A DNA stretch of 64,000 nucleotides, taken from assembly GCA_964030475.1 (NCBI GenBank), contig CAXIPT010000001.1, positions 5,631,652 to 5,695,651 of the forward strand. Direction: 5' to 3'. The notes beneath the pieces are model-generated. The model saw only the letters and a program-made list of their open reading frames with translations, was not told the origin of the DNA and made no database searches. Of this stretch, positions 32,758 to 44,836 are shown piece by piece. Position 1 is the first letter of the stretch. Each line of letters starts with the position of its first letter. Source of the stretch: Tethya wilhelma (Eukaryota; Porifera; Demospongiae; Tethyida; Tethyidae). The position numbers and the translations under genes are program-made.

Positions 32758-34552
32758 CTTTGTTACTGCACTATTAATTTATATGCTCACGAAGTTAACA
32801 AGATCACTCTTCACACCAATGCAGGCAACAATAGATATTGTCAATATAGATCTTTACTCCATATGGTACAAACTCTGTAATATTAAATGATAGAATGATG
32901 ACATTACATACAAGTGTCTAAATGGTCTATCAAGTTCAGTCTCATAACTGTCTTCCTACTGTGCAATGGTCTCTGGAAAGAAAAACAGCATTATAATATT
33001 AAAGTCATCATAGGTGTGGTCTGTTTAGACTGGGACGTACATAAATGTCACAGTTCAATTGATGTACATAGCAATTATCATGTGAGTTCTCATTAATTTT
33101 AGCAAGAGTTTATATACTCTTGATTTTAGTAAATGAGAGAAACAGCATGAACAGTAGGTCAACTGGACTGTGATATTAAAAGACATATTGTATAGCAGGA
33201 AAGTTTGCGGAGTTTAACTTTGTGGCTTTTACAGATCACGATCAATCCGTGAAAGTTTTATCCGCAAAGTTTTCCCTAATGTATATACGTATGGGCTTGC
33301 ACAGCTCATCCGCGAAAGTTAAACTGCAAAAATGTTTGACTGGAGACATCTGCGAAAGTTTGACACCGCAAAACTTTTCTGCTATATGGTAGTTTCTTTG
33401 GTGAGCTAGTCAGACTACTGATGTATACTTAAGCCAATTTCTAACACACCAAGCTATTTTATTTGCACCTGGTCTTAGCTACTTCTGCAATGAGCATGTA
33501 AAATGGCTCTTGCAAATTAATTAATAACATGAAAATGTGTTGAGCAAATGGAGAGGAAAAATGTAGCTACTAATGATTATGAAAAACACCAATCCTATAA
33601 GCTCCAAGCTTGCCTAAGCACTTTAAAAACATTTGGCTTGCATCTAGACTCCAGCAAATACCCCACACATGAAAATACCCCAGTTTACCTTACATAAAGA
33701 GCTAAACACTAGTGTAGCAATCCCAAAACTGTGAACTTATTTCTTGGAATGCAACAGTTGAATAACAATTACACCATAGATAATATATGTGATTGAAATA
33801 TGGACTGGCAATGTAATGTAATTTTTCTGCCAAGCCATGATCTGCCACACCCACTTTTCAGTGTAATTCAGCCATTTTCTTCATTGCTTTTTCTCTGTCC
33901 CAGACAAGAGAGCAATGCAAAAAGATAGCAAATGTTTTAAATTTTGATTGTCTTCGCTTGTACTGCTACTCTAATACAGCCTTCCTGGATGTAATTTTTT
34001 TGGAAGTGTAACAGTATTTTGGAGGATCTCACTCTACACTGCACACTTACCACCATTTGAGGAGTATAAACAGGTATATCATGTCGCACAGAAACCCTCA
34101 GGTTCCATGGAATATCAACAAATTTGTTTGTAATATTTACGAGAAATGCATGACATTAATTTCATAACTAACATTTCCAAGATTTAAATACGCCAAGTGA
34201 ATGTAAATGGGTGCTTCTTTTGCTGCAAAAGACCAGCCCAGAGAAAAGGGGTGCCTTCAAGAATATAAACACTCAGTCCACCAAAATTTGATGAATCAAG
34301 AACAGATCTTATCATTGTAGACAACATGGGGTAAAATTCAACTTTGATAGTTCATCGTAAAGTAACCTGGATGCGTAGTTTAGGCTTGATAGAGACACGA
34401 AAAACTTTTTTTTTGGTAACATTGCAGCAGCTGCAGCATGACGTGACCATAACGTTGCTTGGTGAAAAAGTTACATTGCATTGCCAATCCATCTTTCTCA
34501 CATATATTATCTATGATTACACACAGTAAATGTATCCCTTTATAATTTATTA
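32758..34552. other. intergenic region, 1.8 kb
   Basis: The longest gene-free stretch in the housekeeping block, lying between the convergent 3' ends of PSMG4 and ATP5F1E. Apart from the element at 33188-33390 I see only AT-rich sequence; no exon with family similarity, tRNA or tandem repeat. Confidence 0.6.
33188..33390. mobile_element. MITE (TATAGCAGGAAAGTTTGCGG family)
   Basis: Starts TTGTATAGCAGGAAAGTTTG and ends AACTTTTCTGCTATATGG, forming imperfect terminal inverted repeats. The interior has several CGAAAGTT words and ATCACGATC. Relatives at 26733, 62341 and partly 6400 and 23160 share the GATCACGATCCATG and TGTTTGAC segments. Confidence 0.7.
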
Positions 34553-34862
34553 TCAATGATGCAACATACCTGCTTTGCCTGGTTTTCCATCTTGCCACTT
34601 TGTTACTTTGATGGTGGTGTCCTCTCTTTTAGCAATAACTGCTTCTCTGTACTCTGGCTTCAATGCTCTCCGTAGTAGCCGTGCACAAATGCCAGAGTAC
34701 TGTAAATAACTGGATAAAAGTGAAAAACACCACAACATACAGGTATCGAGTTTTGTTTCTATTTGTAGCGCACTATCTGACAGTCTGAAGTCTACACACT
34801 TAGCTCATAATAATCTCTTTGCAAATTTACCTTAAGCCAGCGTTTCTCCAATAGCTTGTCAT
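34553..34862 (-). CDS. ATP5F1E: mitochondrial ATP synthase epsilon subunit
   Basis: The small subunit of the F1 central stalk in mitochondrial ATP synthase. Two exons (34831-34862, 34553-34709) encode 62 residues. The start MTSYWRNAGLSYLQYSGICA matches the family pattern [20 protein letters not shown] closely. The rest is ALKPEYREAVIAKREDTTIK followed by VTKWQDGKPGK. Typical animal epsilon subunits have about 51 residues, so the C-terminus is extended by roughly ten. It may read through to the TGA at 34553, or it may splice at a GTATGT after GKPGKAG to an unseen exon. Divergent from CNEP1R1, with 115 bp between start codons. Confidence 0.88.
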
Positions 34863-34977
34863 GACTGCAGTGCACCACTCTGCCACTAACTTTCTTGCTT
34901 CTAAAGTCCAAATAATGACCTTTTGTTCAAAAGAAGCACGTGATTATCACATGCAACTGTTTCTGTATCCTAACAAA
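34863..34977. promoter_or_regulatory. bidirectional promoter ATP5F1E / CNEP1R1
   Basis: 115 bp between divergent start codons, with a CACGTG E-box at 34937-34942. No TATA box is seen. Confidence 0.5.
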
Positions 34978-35838
34978 ATGAACAGGGAGCAAACTGAAGG
35001 TACGTTTTATGGTTTTGAGACTGTTCTCACTATATTATAGACAATTTCTTTCAATTATATAGATCTCAAGGCATTCGAGCAAAGACTCATTGAATGTGTT
35101 TGCTTTACTAAAGCTCACACTAGAAAATGGAGAAGTAAGTTTGAAATTATGGCCACTAAACAGTCGAAACATGACACATGTACACGCTTGTATAATGATA
35201 CTTACATTGATAGCAATAGTTGTGTATATTTATCTTTTTCTTTTAGTTGTACTGGTATCAACTTTACTATGGTTGATTGTATCTCTTTGGTTATGGTGGT
35301 CAGATGATACCCAATATGTGAGTGCACCAGGCTGAATTTATTCATATTAAAATTAATGATCCCCCTTGCACTTTAATTGAATATTCAGGCTGGCTACTTG
35401 GAGATGTTGTATGCCAACAAAAGTCTAACCATCAGTTTTGTTGTGTTCTTTCTGCTTTATATCTTTGGACTTTTTGAAAGAAACAATGCATCTCAAATGT
35501 AAGCATAAAAATAATAATATATATAGCTTAGAACAACATAGGGTATGCACGTCTTATTTTTTTTTTACACAGAATAACCTCACGGTGTAGAACAATTTTA
35601 CAAGATTTCAATATGTCCTGTGATGAGGTAATTATATATGGCATATCTCTTCTGTGTATAAAACTGCACGGGGGAGGCTTGGGGATGAGGCTATTTCTTC
35701 TGTAGGGTTGTGATAATCATTGTGCACTGTTCTGTTATATTATGATTGTATTTTGTCCTTTTCTTTCTGTAGCAAGGAAAGCTCATCTTAAAACGAAAGC
35801 CAGCTTATGATCATTGGAAAACAGGTGCTATATCTTAA
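34978..35838 (+). CDS. CNEP1R1: nuclear envelope phosphatase regulatory subunit 1
   Basis: CNEP1R1 (TMEM188, yeast Spo7) binds the CTDNEP1 phosphatase at the nuclear envelope and ER, where the complex dephosphorylates lipin. Six small exons (34978-34999, 35063-35134, 35247-35317, 35389-35498, 35573-35627, 35773-35838) give 131 residues (human 125). The N-terminus MNREQTEDLKAFEQRL matches the family. Two hydrophobic segments follow (VLVSTLLWLIVSLWLW and ISFVVFFLLYIFGLF). The conserved tail contains SRCRTILQDFNMSCDEQGKL and ILKRKP. Exon phases all agree. Confidence 0.93.
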
Positions 35839-36121
35839 CACATGACTACTGCCCTGTATATAGCATTCAGAGAATACCCATAACCATCCAGGACAGAATT
35901 ACTACTGTCTTTGCAGAATAATTTTATTTTCTTTCATCAGATTGTATTGTACATCTTGATAATAATAATTGTGTCCACCAGCAGCTAGCAATATGTGTAG
36001 TGTATATGGTTGTGTGTAAGGTATGGGGAAAATACTGCATGTGTAAAGGGTCAGGGACACAAGGAGCAAAAAACTTTTTTTTTTTTTTTGAGTATAATAA
36101 TATGGCTGATATACAAATGTT

Positions 36122-37541
36122 TTAGTTCCATGGTGTAGCACTGGCAAATGGGGGCCTGTTGACATTTGACTTATCATAACCTGATGAAGGCCAGCCAGGT
36201 GGAGGAGCACCTCCTGGTCCTGATGATTTCCCCGTTGAACTTGCCCCTCCACTGCCACCACCATAGCCAACATTGGGGGTAGGCATTGGCCCATTTCTGT
36301 TGTATCCACCACCACCACCACCAGATCCAAACTGAGAAGGAGGTTCGTCCCGTCTATCGTAGCGATTGGCTCCACCTTGAAGAGGATACGACACATTCTG
36401 TCTGTTGTAGGAGTCTCCACTAGGTGGCCCACGGGGCATTGGCTCATTGTAGTAACCACCCCTTCCTCTGTCATCGACACGGCCAGAGTCATAACCAGGC
36501 TCCTTTCTAGGCATGTAGCCACCGTCTCGGGCGCCAGGAGAGCTTCCTCGGCGATAGCCATCATATCTATTGTACGATTGATCAGGGGCATGAGGTCTCG
36601 AATCAGATTCCTTTTCGTGGAGATAAGCAAGTTCACGTTCCATTTGTAAGATTCTTGCGAGTCTCGCTTCTCTTTCACGTTCTATCTCAAGAAGAGCATA
36701 GGACTGAGAAGCCACTTGAGAGGGAGGTTTAACATCTCGAGGGGGTGACTCTTCGATTGGAATACGCATAACTTCAAAGAAAGAAAAGGATCAGGTCAAA
36801 TAAGATTCAGGCACAGGCATGCCAACATAAAAACTAGCTAATGTACTACTAGTGAAGGATGTCTAGTTTAGAAGTGTAACATGCAAAGAAGACAAGAAGT
36901 ATAGTATTTACATTTAGCTCCAGCTTTCAACGCTGCCTGTGAAAACTCCACATCTAAAAGAAGTGTCAAATACAAAAGCATGTGACAGTCACTTAGCACA
37001 ATAAGTTTTGATAAGAGTAAAAAGAACTGATTACAAGCGATTTGTCAATCACAAGACCCATACACTTACGAATTCTCGATCCCATAAACATTCTATTGTC
37101 TTCGTAATTGATAGCTTTATTTGCACTTCTCTCCCTTTCCATCTGAACAAAGGCATACCCTTTGTGTACGGACACTCCAAGAACATCACCGTGATTAGAA
37201 AAGAGACGAACAAGATCTCTCCTGTGTGTACGATTAGGTTCTATGTTTCCCACAAAGAGACGAGCACGCTGAAGATGTGGCTCATCACTAATGGTATTAG
37301 TCCCATCTCTGGAATATTGCCTGCCTCTTTCAGGGCTATAATTCCTTCTACCTCTGAATATAGGGCTACGAGACCTGCTTCTATTACCAGCAGGTTTGCT
37401 GTTAGTATCATTACCACTAGTTGATTGGCCATCTTTCTGTCTCTGGCTACTTTTCCAGTCTTCCCGAGTTTCACGACCAGGAGGAGAAGTTTCTTTGTGA
37501 CCCACTTCAAGTTCCTCTCTGTTACCAGCTGAATCAGCCAT
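36122..37541 (-). CDS. RRM and glycine-rich RNA-binding protein (hnRNP C / NCOA5-like RRM)
   Basis: A 387-residue protein from three exons (37070-37541, 36912-36953, 36122-36771). Residues 1-90 are polar with a short RS stretch (NRSRSRSPIFRGRR). A single RRM at about 94-165 has RNP2 RLFVGNI and RNP1 KGYAFVQM. Residues around 190-215 form a charged helix (LEIEREREARLARILQMERE), likely a coiled coil. The C-terminal 150 residues are rich in Gly, Pro, Tyr and Arg with RGRGGY and GSGGGGGG. The RRM resembles that of the neighbouring NCOA5 gene. A role in nuclear RNA processing is inferred; I cannot assign a vertebrate orthologue. Divergent from MED10. Confidence 0.8.
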
Positions 37542-37743
37542 AGTAGCGCCTGCTTCAAGCCAAAAGTTAGTAGAAGGTAAGAAAGATATTGTGAGGCTCA
37601 AAGAAAGGTATCTCCAAAGCAACCAGCGTCGATGGTTGCCTTCTGCTTATCAAGTTTGCAAAACTGGGCAAAACTTGCACGTGCTTTGATTGAATTAACC
37701 GCGTGACTTGCTCAATGACGTCATAGACCCCCCAAAAGGAAAA
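37542..37743. promoter_or_regulatory. bidirectional promoter RRM gene / MED10
   Basis: 202 bp between divergent ATGs. It contains CACGTG (37678-37683) and a perfect CRE TGACGTCA (37716-37723), 38 bp apart. Confidence 0.55.
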
Positions 37744-38816
37744 ATGGCATCAAATGGAGAGCAAGACAAGTTGGAGAAGCTGCAGTACCAACTTGAAGGG
37801 TTCATTGAGAATTTAAGGACAGTGGGAGTTATTGCTGGAGATTTCCAACAGAATGGACAGACTAACTTTAATGATAGACTGTAAGAACCCTCTATAAACT
37901 TAAAGATAATTTTTAATACCCAATATCATGGTGTTGTTTGCCTGTGCTATAGTAATGGTGTTGTTGAGAATATGAGCTACCTTAACCGACATAAGCAGGA
38001 ATACAGTGACATTCAAGTACCGCTTGCTGTATTAGAGTGAGTGTACGCACGCAGTTCTTCATTTTAAATTGTATGCCACCACCAGTATTAATGTACTGCT
38101 ATCTGTGTATGATAATTTTCACGCAAAGACTTTAGCTACACCTTTCTTCTTAGTGTACTCCAGTGTGAAATAATCGTGAGTTTGAGCCATCTTCTGCACA
38201 CAAACTCAGTGCAAGTTCAGTCTTTTAAAGCTTGTGGGTGTGCACTATTTGTAGTCAACAATTATACTACATTACAGTCTCACACGACAAGAATGATTTC
38301 AGATTTGGCGGGAAATTTCACCTCATTAAATTTGAAATTATAAATCTAATTGGCAGTTGCAATATTCTGCAATTGCACACGCAAAGTGACTTACAGTTAT
38401 CAGACGTTCCTTTTCCCCTTGCAAAACGTCTGGCCCGTGAGCCTAATAATGCCTACACGTGACTCTCCCAAGCCCATGCTGCTGCTTCTTTGATGAACGC
38501 TTTTAGCCTTTTGCATAGTGATCCAGGCAAGATATTCTGTATGACTAATATATGATCATTCTGTATGTAGGTATATAGATGAAGGTCACAATCCAGAATT
38601 ATTCACTCGTCACCAGTTAAAGCAGACACTAGCTGATCACGAAGCTGTGCAAAGAAAAGTTAAAGCATACAAGGTAATCTGTTACACTGTGTACACGATG
38701 TATGTTATGCTTGTAACATGTATTTTTTAAAGGATTTCCGGGCCCAGTTAATCAAGCAATTGGAACCTGTCTTTCCAGTTGAAATCAAGGCATATCTGGC
38801 TAGTTCCGAACAATAA
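37744..38816 (+). CDS. MED10: Mediator complex subunit 10
   Basis: A middle-module subunit of Mediator that pairs with MED14 and MED7/MED21 to couple activators to RNA polymerase II. Four exons (37744-37880, 37953-38036, 38571-38673, 38733-38816) give 135 residues, identical to the human length. Family blocks are LEGFIENLRTVGVIAGDFQ, VPLAVLEYIDEGHNPELFTR, QLKQTLADHEAVQRKVKAYK and LIKQLEPVFPVEI. Intron 2 is 534 bp, longer than its neighbours, with no recognisable content. Confidence 0.95.
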
Positions 38817-39097
38817 TGACTGATAAACTGTCTTCACGTCAGCTGGTAAAGAATCTGCAAAAAGATCTCAAGAACTCAGTTCATTGACCAAGAAGATTGT
38901 ACTAACCTCAACATTTATAATTAGACTGGGTTCATCTATTAGCACTGTTACTTTCTGTATTAGTTCATTGAAGGGGAGAAATGGCAATCATCTTTATGCG
39001 CATGCGCAGTCTATAGTCCAAAAGTGCCAGAGAAAACTAACACCACGTGTACGGCTGTCAAGAAGCTTTCTTTCTGTTCGCTCTTTCCTGGTTCGAA
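38817..39097. promoter_or_regulatory. NCOA5 upstream region with NRF1-like and E-box sites
   Basis: Contains the palindrome TGCGCATGCGCA (38997-39008), an exact NRF1-type consensus, and CACGTG (39044-39049), 50-100 bp before the NCOA5 start codon. It overlaps the 3' flank of MED10. Confidence 0.5.
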
Positions 39098-41296
39098 ATG
39101 GCCTCAGATCACGATAATAGAATGCAAAAGATTTATGACAGGGAAGGGCGTAATACGAGTAGCACGGACCCGAAGCTGATGAACTCAAGGGTATTTATTG
39201 GAAACTTGGCAGCAGACAAAATGTCCCGACAAGAAGTTGAAAAACTTTTTCTGGACTACGGGAAAATTCTCGGCATCTCTATACACAAGAGCTATGGCTT
39301 TGTTCAATTTTCTAATGAAGACGACGCTAAAAAAGCCGTGAAAGAAATGCATGGTCAAGTAATTCACGGTTTGAGACTGGGTAGGTTTATGGTGTGTATT
39401 ATTTAGAAACTTTCACTCCGAAGTGTTTTTTTGTTGTTTTTCTTCTTGCCTTGTTGCTGTTTTGTAGATTGTAACATAGCAACTGAACGACGTAAAGATC
39501 CTGGAAAGCCAGCTGCTCCCAGTAGGTCACGTGAGCGTCGTGATAGAGAGAGAGAACGAGAAAAAGAACGGCCAAGGCGTCATCGTAGTCGTTCTCCTCC
39601 GTCGTCGAGATTACCAGCTGCACTAGAATATGAAGCCAGACTGCGTCAAATGGAACGTCTTGCACATAGTGCACCATTTCGTGATCCTTACCGTGAACCA
39701 TTTCTTGATCCGTTTGGACCTGCCAAGTTGAGAGATCCATATGCTCGCCCACCACTACCCCGTGAGGATCCTTTTGATCGATATCGAGGACCATATCCTC
39801 ATCCGTGGGATTATCCTTCGAGAGAGCCACATGATAGGGAACGTGAAATGTATATGTACGATCGGTTTGGTCCCCCACCTGGTCGAGAGAATCCGGAGGG
39901 GCCCTTGCCTCCATGGGTGCGAGGAGGCCCTCCTAGAGGACGAGGAAGCCCCCCTCCTGACGAACCACCAGCTACTGCTGGAGAGAGGCCTGTTGACATG
40001 GAGATTATTGTTGTGAACAAACAGCAAAAGTGGGTTTTTGTGTTTGTGCTGTTTGGCCATAGGCTATCTGGGAATTTTCAATGTAGCTGTACTTTTTCAC
40101 AGTTGTATGCTTTTATCTCCACTTTAACCTTCTGCCTACAGAGAGTATGGTGATTATGTGCGCAGCAGAATCCAAAGTATGGGGTTGAAGGTTGAAATGG
40201 CTCACCTCAGTCCAACTGTGTCACTAGCAGATGCTCTGGATGATGCAGCTCAGAGGGGACTGCTGTATGCTATGATCATTACTAGCCAGCATGAGATCCA
40301 TCGATCAATCACCCTCACTATTCTTCATGGTAGAAACCCTCAGGGTAAGTAATGTTTAGTCCATTTTCACGTCTGCAGACAATCTTTTTTTGGAATCTAC
40401 TTGTACTGCTGCCACATAAACAAGCTTTTTTTTTAATCTAAAATGTATATTGGTGGATGTTCATGGTATTTACGTTTTGAGCATTTCTTATTAGGAAAAG
40501 GTCTTGCGCTTAAGTTACTTGAAAAGCATTTTTCTTGAGTGTCCACCTGTATACTGGCCTCAGTCAACTGTTGAGTACTGTTTTATTGACTTGTTTGTTG
40601 CTCCATTTTTTTTTCTTTCATGCTCGCCGATTCTTGCTTGACTACCATTTTTTGACCTTTTTGCGATGATGAAATCGTGGACATATTTTTTGTATCACAA
40701 GAACACAAGAATATGCCTCTTGATGATTCACTTGGACTTGTTGATCGAGATTTTGAACGTTATTGTCAAAGTGTACGTGAGGGGCGTCTCCCTCCTCGTA
40801 GAGCTGTGGGGAAAACGGACCTATCGTCACTTTTGAACAAGGCAGCTTCTGGAGAGAAATTGGATCCTCAGCAATTGGAAACTGTTATCAGTGAGCTGCA
40901 GAAACAGAAGGAACAGAGCTCTGGGAGGATGACTGATGAAGGTCAGTTTAAAAAGCACATGTGTTGGACTGTACTCATGTTTTTGCTTTCTGAAACACAG
41001 GTCTTGGACCTTCCTCGTCATCCAAGGAAGATATTCAACGTCAACAGGCTGATTTGCAGGCTAAGATTCTCAGTCTGCTCGGTTCAAATGCAGCTGTTCC
41101 TTCTCCCTCTTCATCTCAGGGTAACCAAGGTCCCAGTCCTTACAAGGGTGGAGCAGCATCCACCTACGGAACAAATGCTACACCTTACGGCTCTTATGGT
41201 GGCGGTGGTGGTGGGAGTGCTGCTGCTGGTAGTGGTGGTGCCAGGGGAGGAGGAGGTGACTACATTGGAGGATATGGATATAGAGGCTATCAATAA
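39098..41296 (+). CDS. NCOA5: nuclear receptor coactivator 5-like protein with RRM
   Basis: Five exons (39098-39380, 39468-40029, 40142-40344, 40702-40941, 41001-41296) give 527 residues. An N-terminal RRM (SRVFIGNLAADKMSRQEVEK; RNP1 KSYGFVQF) is followed by an arginine-rich RE/RS region and a Pro/Arg/Asp stretch. The NCOA5 core begins at ERPVDMEIIVVNKQQKEYGD (human ERPVDCSVIVVNKQTKDYAE) and includes a predicted anticodon-binding-like fold with VSLADALDDAAQRGLLYAMI and TSQHEIHRSITLTI. The block EHKNMPLDDSLGLVDRDFER follows, then LQAKILSLLGSN and a Gly-rich tail. NCOA5 modulates nuclear receptor transcription in vertebrates. A full N-terminal RRM is not obvious in human NCOA5, so this may be the ancestral architecture. 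Confidence 0.88.
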
Positions 41297-41482
41297 TCAC
41301 TCACAAGAGTTTTGGATTTTTTTCCCCCAATTTGCATTTTTTGACTTTGATGTACATTTAGGAATTATGTTAGCACCTAAAAGGTGTTTGGTTAACTTTT
41401 TCTAAATAACCGAAATGTGGTACATAGTGAAAAGGTGTACTCAGCCACGTGGATGAAGTGCATGGTGTGCACCTTTTGGAAG
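41297..41482. promoter_or_regulatory. OXA1L upstream region
   Basis: The NCOA5 3' flank and OXA1L promoter share 186 bp, with CACGTG at 41446-41451, about 32 bp before the chosen OXA1L ATG. Confidence 0.4.
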
Positions 41483-42647
41483 ATGTCTGTGTTAGCACGA
41501 TTTGGTCTCCGTAAAGGCTTTCATTTGACTGGTACGGTAAGATTGTATCATCTTTCGAACATACATCAAAGTCAAATCCTCCTGAGGTATACTAGAAACG
41601 AACTGACGCCCATCCAGGCATTGGGTCGGTGTAGACAGTACAGCACTAGAGACCAAACAGCCACAACTAGTGACTCAGAATTATTTCCTCCAACTCCAAC
41701 ATTTGATTTGACTAGTGATGTGATTCAAACTGCTGAAAAAATTGCTGAACAAAGTGAAAATGTGGCAAATGCTACCTCAGCTACAATTGGAGGGTACACA
41801 CCTTCTGGACTTCTCCAATCTGTTCTTGATCTTCTTCACACACACTCTCACTTGCCTTGGTGGCTCACTATTGTAGCGTCTACTGTAGCTGTACGATTGA
41901 TGCTTATGCCATTGGCTCTTAATGTGTACATCAATACAGTCAAGATTGCCAACCTCAATCCAATAGCAATGGAGATCAACAAGAAGATGATGGAGTACAA
42001 AGCCCTCGGTAATACCATTGGTATGGCTCTGGAAGGAAAGAAATTGACAGAATTGTACGCAAAGCATAATTGCAATCCGTTCAAGTCGTTCTTTATGCCA
42101 CTGGCACAGATACCAATCTTCATGTCTTTCTTCTTTGCCCTACGCCAGATGGCTGCTCTTCCAGTTGAAAGCTTCAAGACTGGTGGTACCTTGTGGTTCA
42201 CGGATCTTACTCTGGCTGATCCCACCTATGTCCTCCCACTGATTGCCTGTGCCTCGTTTATTGGTAACATTGAGGTATGATGGATGTGTGTGTGTGTGTG
42301 TACCTGTGTGTATCCAATTGCTGGTTGTTGCTGTGTACAGCTTGGTGCTGAAGGTGGTGCTCCTACTGATAATGAGTTTTCCAAGAAGGTGAAAATGATG
42401 ATGAGACTTTCAGCAATACTCATACTGCCCATTTCCATGAAATTTCCTGCGGTAAGTGTAGTCTTAATGGTTTTTCAAGATTCATTGTGGTTTGTCTTGT
42501 GTGTTTTTACAGGCACTCTTCATGTATTGGGTGACTAACTCAATGTTCTCAACAGTTCAAATCTTAGTATTCAGGAACCCTAACGTAAAGAAAGCCCTTG
42601 GTATTCCAAAACTTAACAGAAATCAATCAACTAATAATTCTCAGTGA
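41483..42647 (+). CDS. OXA1L: mitochondrial inner membrane insertase OXA1L
   Basis: A YidC/Oxa1/Alb3-family insertase that places mitochondrial-encoded respiratory subunits into the inner membrane. Three exons (41483-42274, 42341-42451, 42513-42647) give 345 residues. The start at 41483 yields MSVLARFGLRKGFHL, a basic presequence; the frame is open further upstream but without a good ATG. Membrane segments and motifs in order are LPWWLTIVASTVAVRLMLMP, KKLTELYAKHNCNPFKSFFM, PIFMSFFFALRQMA, LADPTYVLPLIACASFIGN and ALFMYWVTNSMFSTVQILVF. The C-terminus is short (RNPNVKKALGIPKLN), lacking a long ribosome-binding extension. Confidence 0.93.
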
Positions 42648-42774
42648 TGATTATCGCATAATATAGATATATATAAGGTTTATTGTATTTCTGCACAATT
42701 TTCCCCCTACATTTGCAATGGTATTGTAGCAGTATTATGTTTCTATGCTGAACATATGTAAGTTGAAGCAGTAG

Positions 42775-43915
42775 CTATTGTTTTGTGTGAGTGTGGAGTG
42801 AGTGTCTATCTAGGATTGAAGTTCTTGGTCTCTCTCCTTCTGAGTGAGATCTTGAGTGTTGCCATCTACCACTGCCAAGTCTGATACCTTTTTCAGTGAT
42901 CACCTCGCTCATTATGTCTTGCTGAAATGTTGAGGAAGACAGTCCGTGGTAAATGAGTAGCTGGTAGAAGTGTATCTATTGAGAGCATGCATGTCAGCAT
43001 ACCCTTATCTTATCCCATTGCCTCTTCATGAGTTTGTCAGCATATTTGTTTCGTATCTCATCCTGCATACATGTATACATATAGCTGATAATGCTTAAAG
43101 GCTTTCCACATGTACACACATACCTGTGTAAGTATTGGTAGTGCAAATTGTCTGTCAGACAGGATGTGTTTCTCTACTTCATTTACTGAATTTGGGGGGG
43201 AAAAAAATACGCAGAGTCTTGAGCATAATCCATCAAGGCCTATCACTGATTCAATTCATTTATTGTAATCCCCCTTCTTTTATGCGCAAAGAATGGCCCA
43301 ATTTTGTTCCAAAATCTGCCTATTATGCTTCTCAAGTTGTCTATTATGCTTATTACTACCAAATAATATGTTGCAGAGATTATCGATTTTCAATGAACAG
43401 AAGCATGAACAAATTGAAAGACCAAAATACCAGCCTATTATGCTGGGATGGTCACAAAATTCAGCCTATTATGCTAGCACAATTCTTGATGCTCAAGAGT
43501 AGCTATTATGCTGGCATAATATATCAAGGCCTAATCAGTGATACCATGCATGTGTAGTGTCCTCACTAAACTTGCACACACCTCTTACAGCTGTGTCTGT
43601 TACCCATCCTATCCTCAATCTTGAAGTAGAGATAATTGTGTATGGCTGTTTGTCGTTTCCTCTCAACAACACTTCTCCAATGCAATCCCCACAATCTAGC
43701 TCTCCAATGTAGACCTAAGCATCAAGAGCAGTACACATCTGACTAGGTGCTAATGCAAAAGAATGTGAGTAACCAAACCTGAGCTTTTCTTGTCACTCGA
43801 GGTACATTTGCATAAGCTATGCATTTTCCATGTTGAATAAATCCAGTTTTCTTGATTGTCTGTCCTTCACTAATAACAGCTGTATGTAAATGTGGTAACA
43901 CATGTTTTCCATCAT

Positions 43916-43997
<82 letters not shown>

Positions 43998-44712
43998 CAG
44001 TGTGGCTATCATACTTGTGTTTGCTGGAATAGTTTCCCATGTGATTGCATTTGCTAGTTTTGATAACACTGCAGGGCTGACATGATGCAACAAAGAACAG
44101 CTCTTGATCACCTGTTGCTTCTCTTCAGTCTCTTCAGCTCTAGTGCTCTAATGATCAAAATAACCACTAAATGGTGGGAATTGATAGATACCCATGCATG
44201 TGTTTTGGACTCCTCACCTCTACAACTTTCTCATAGTTGAATGCTGTAATTCTCATGAGTGTACATGGTTCTATAGTAGTGTAAGTTGGGTATGTGCTCT
44301 TCACTGGTCCTCTTTGCTCCTTCATGTCTCCAAATGTTTGACCAGGATTAAGCTGTGGGGTTGGGTGTAAAAAGAAAGTGTTGCTTACATAGCTAAATGA
44401 ATGTTGGTACGTACTATTTCTGAAGAGAATTTTGTTGGTACAGTTCCCATTGTGAGCTTTTCAATTCTTCCTTGAAGAATAAGGTACGATCCACCATGGG
44501 TAGGCACTAGTACAAATATTTATGTTAAATAACTTTGTCAATAATGAACATTTTGCAATATCGTACGTGAATATCCTTTTCCAGTGATCTCTATTTGTGC
44601 TCTTGCAGCCACTCCCAGTAGTACCTTTGAGCTCAAGTTTGGCATCAGAAAAGGAAAGTGAGCCATAAGTGATGCAAGTTGCTTTACTTCCGAGCTGCTA
44701 CGTTGTATTGGG

Positions 44713-44749
<37 letters not shown>

Positions 44750-44750
44750 N

Positions 44751-44836
<86 letters not shown>

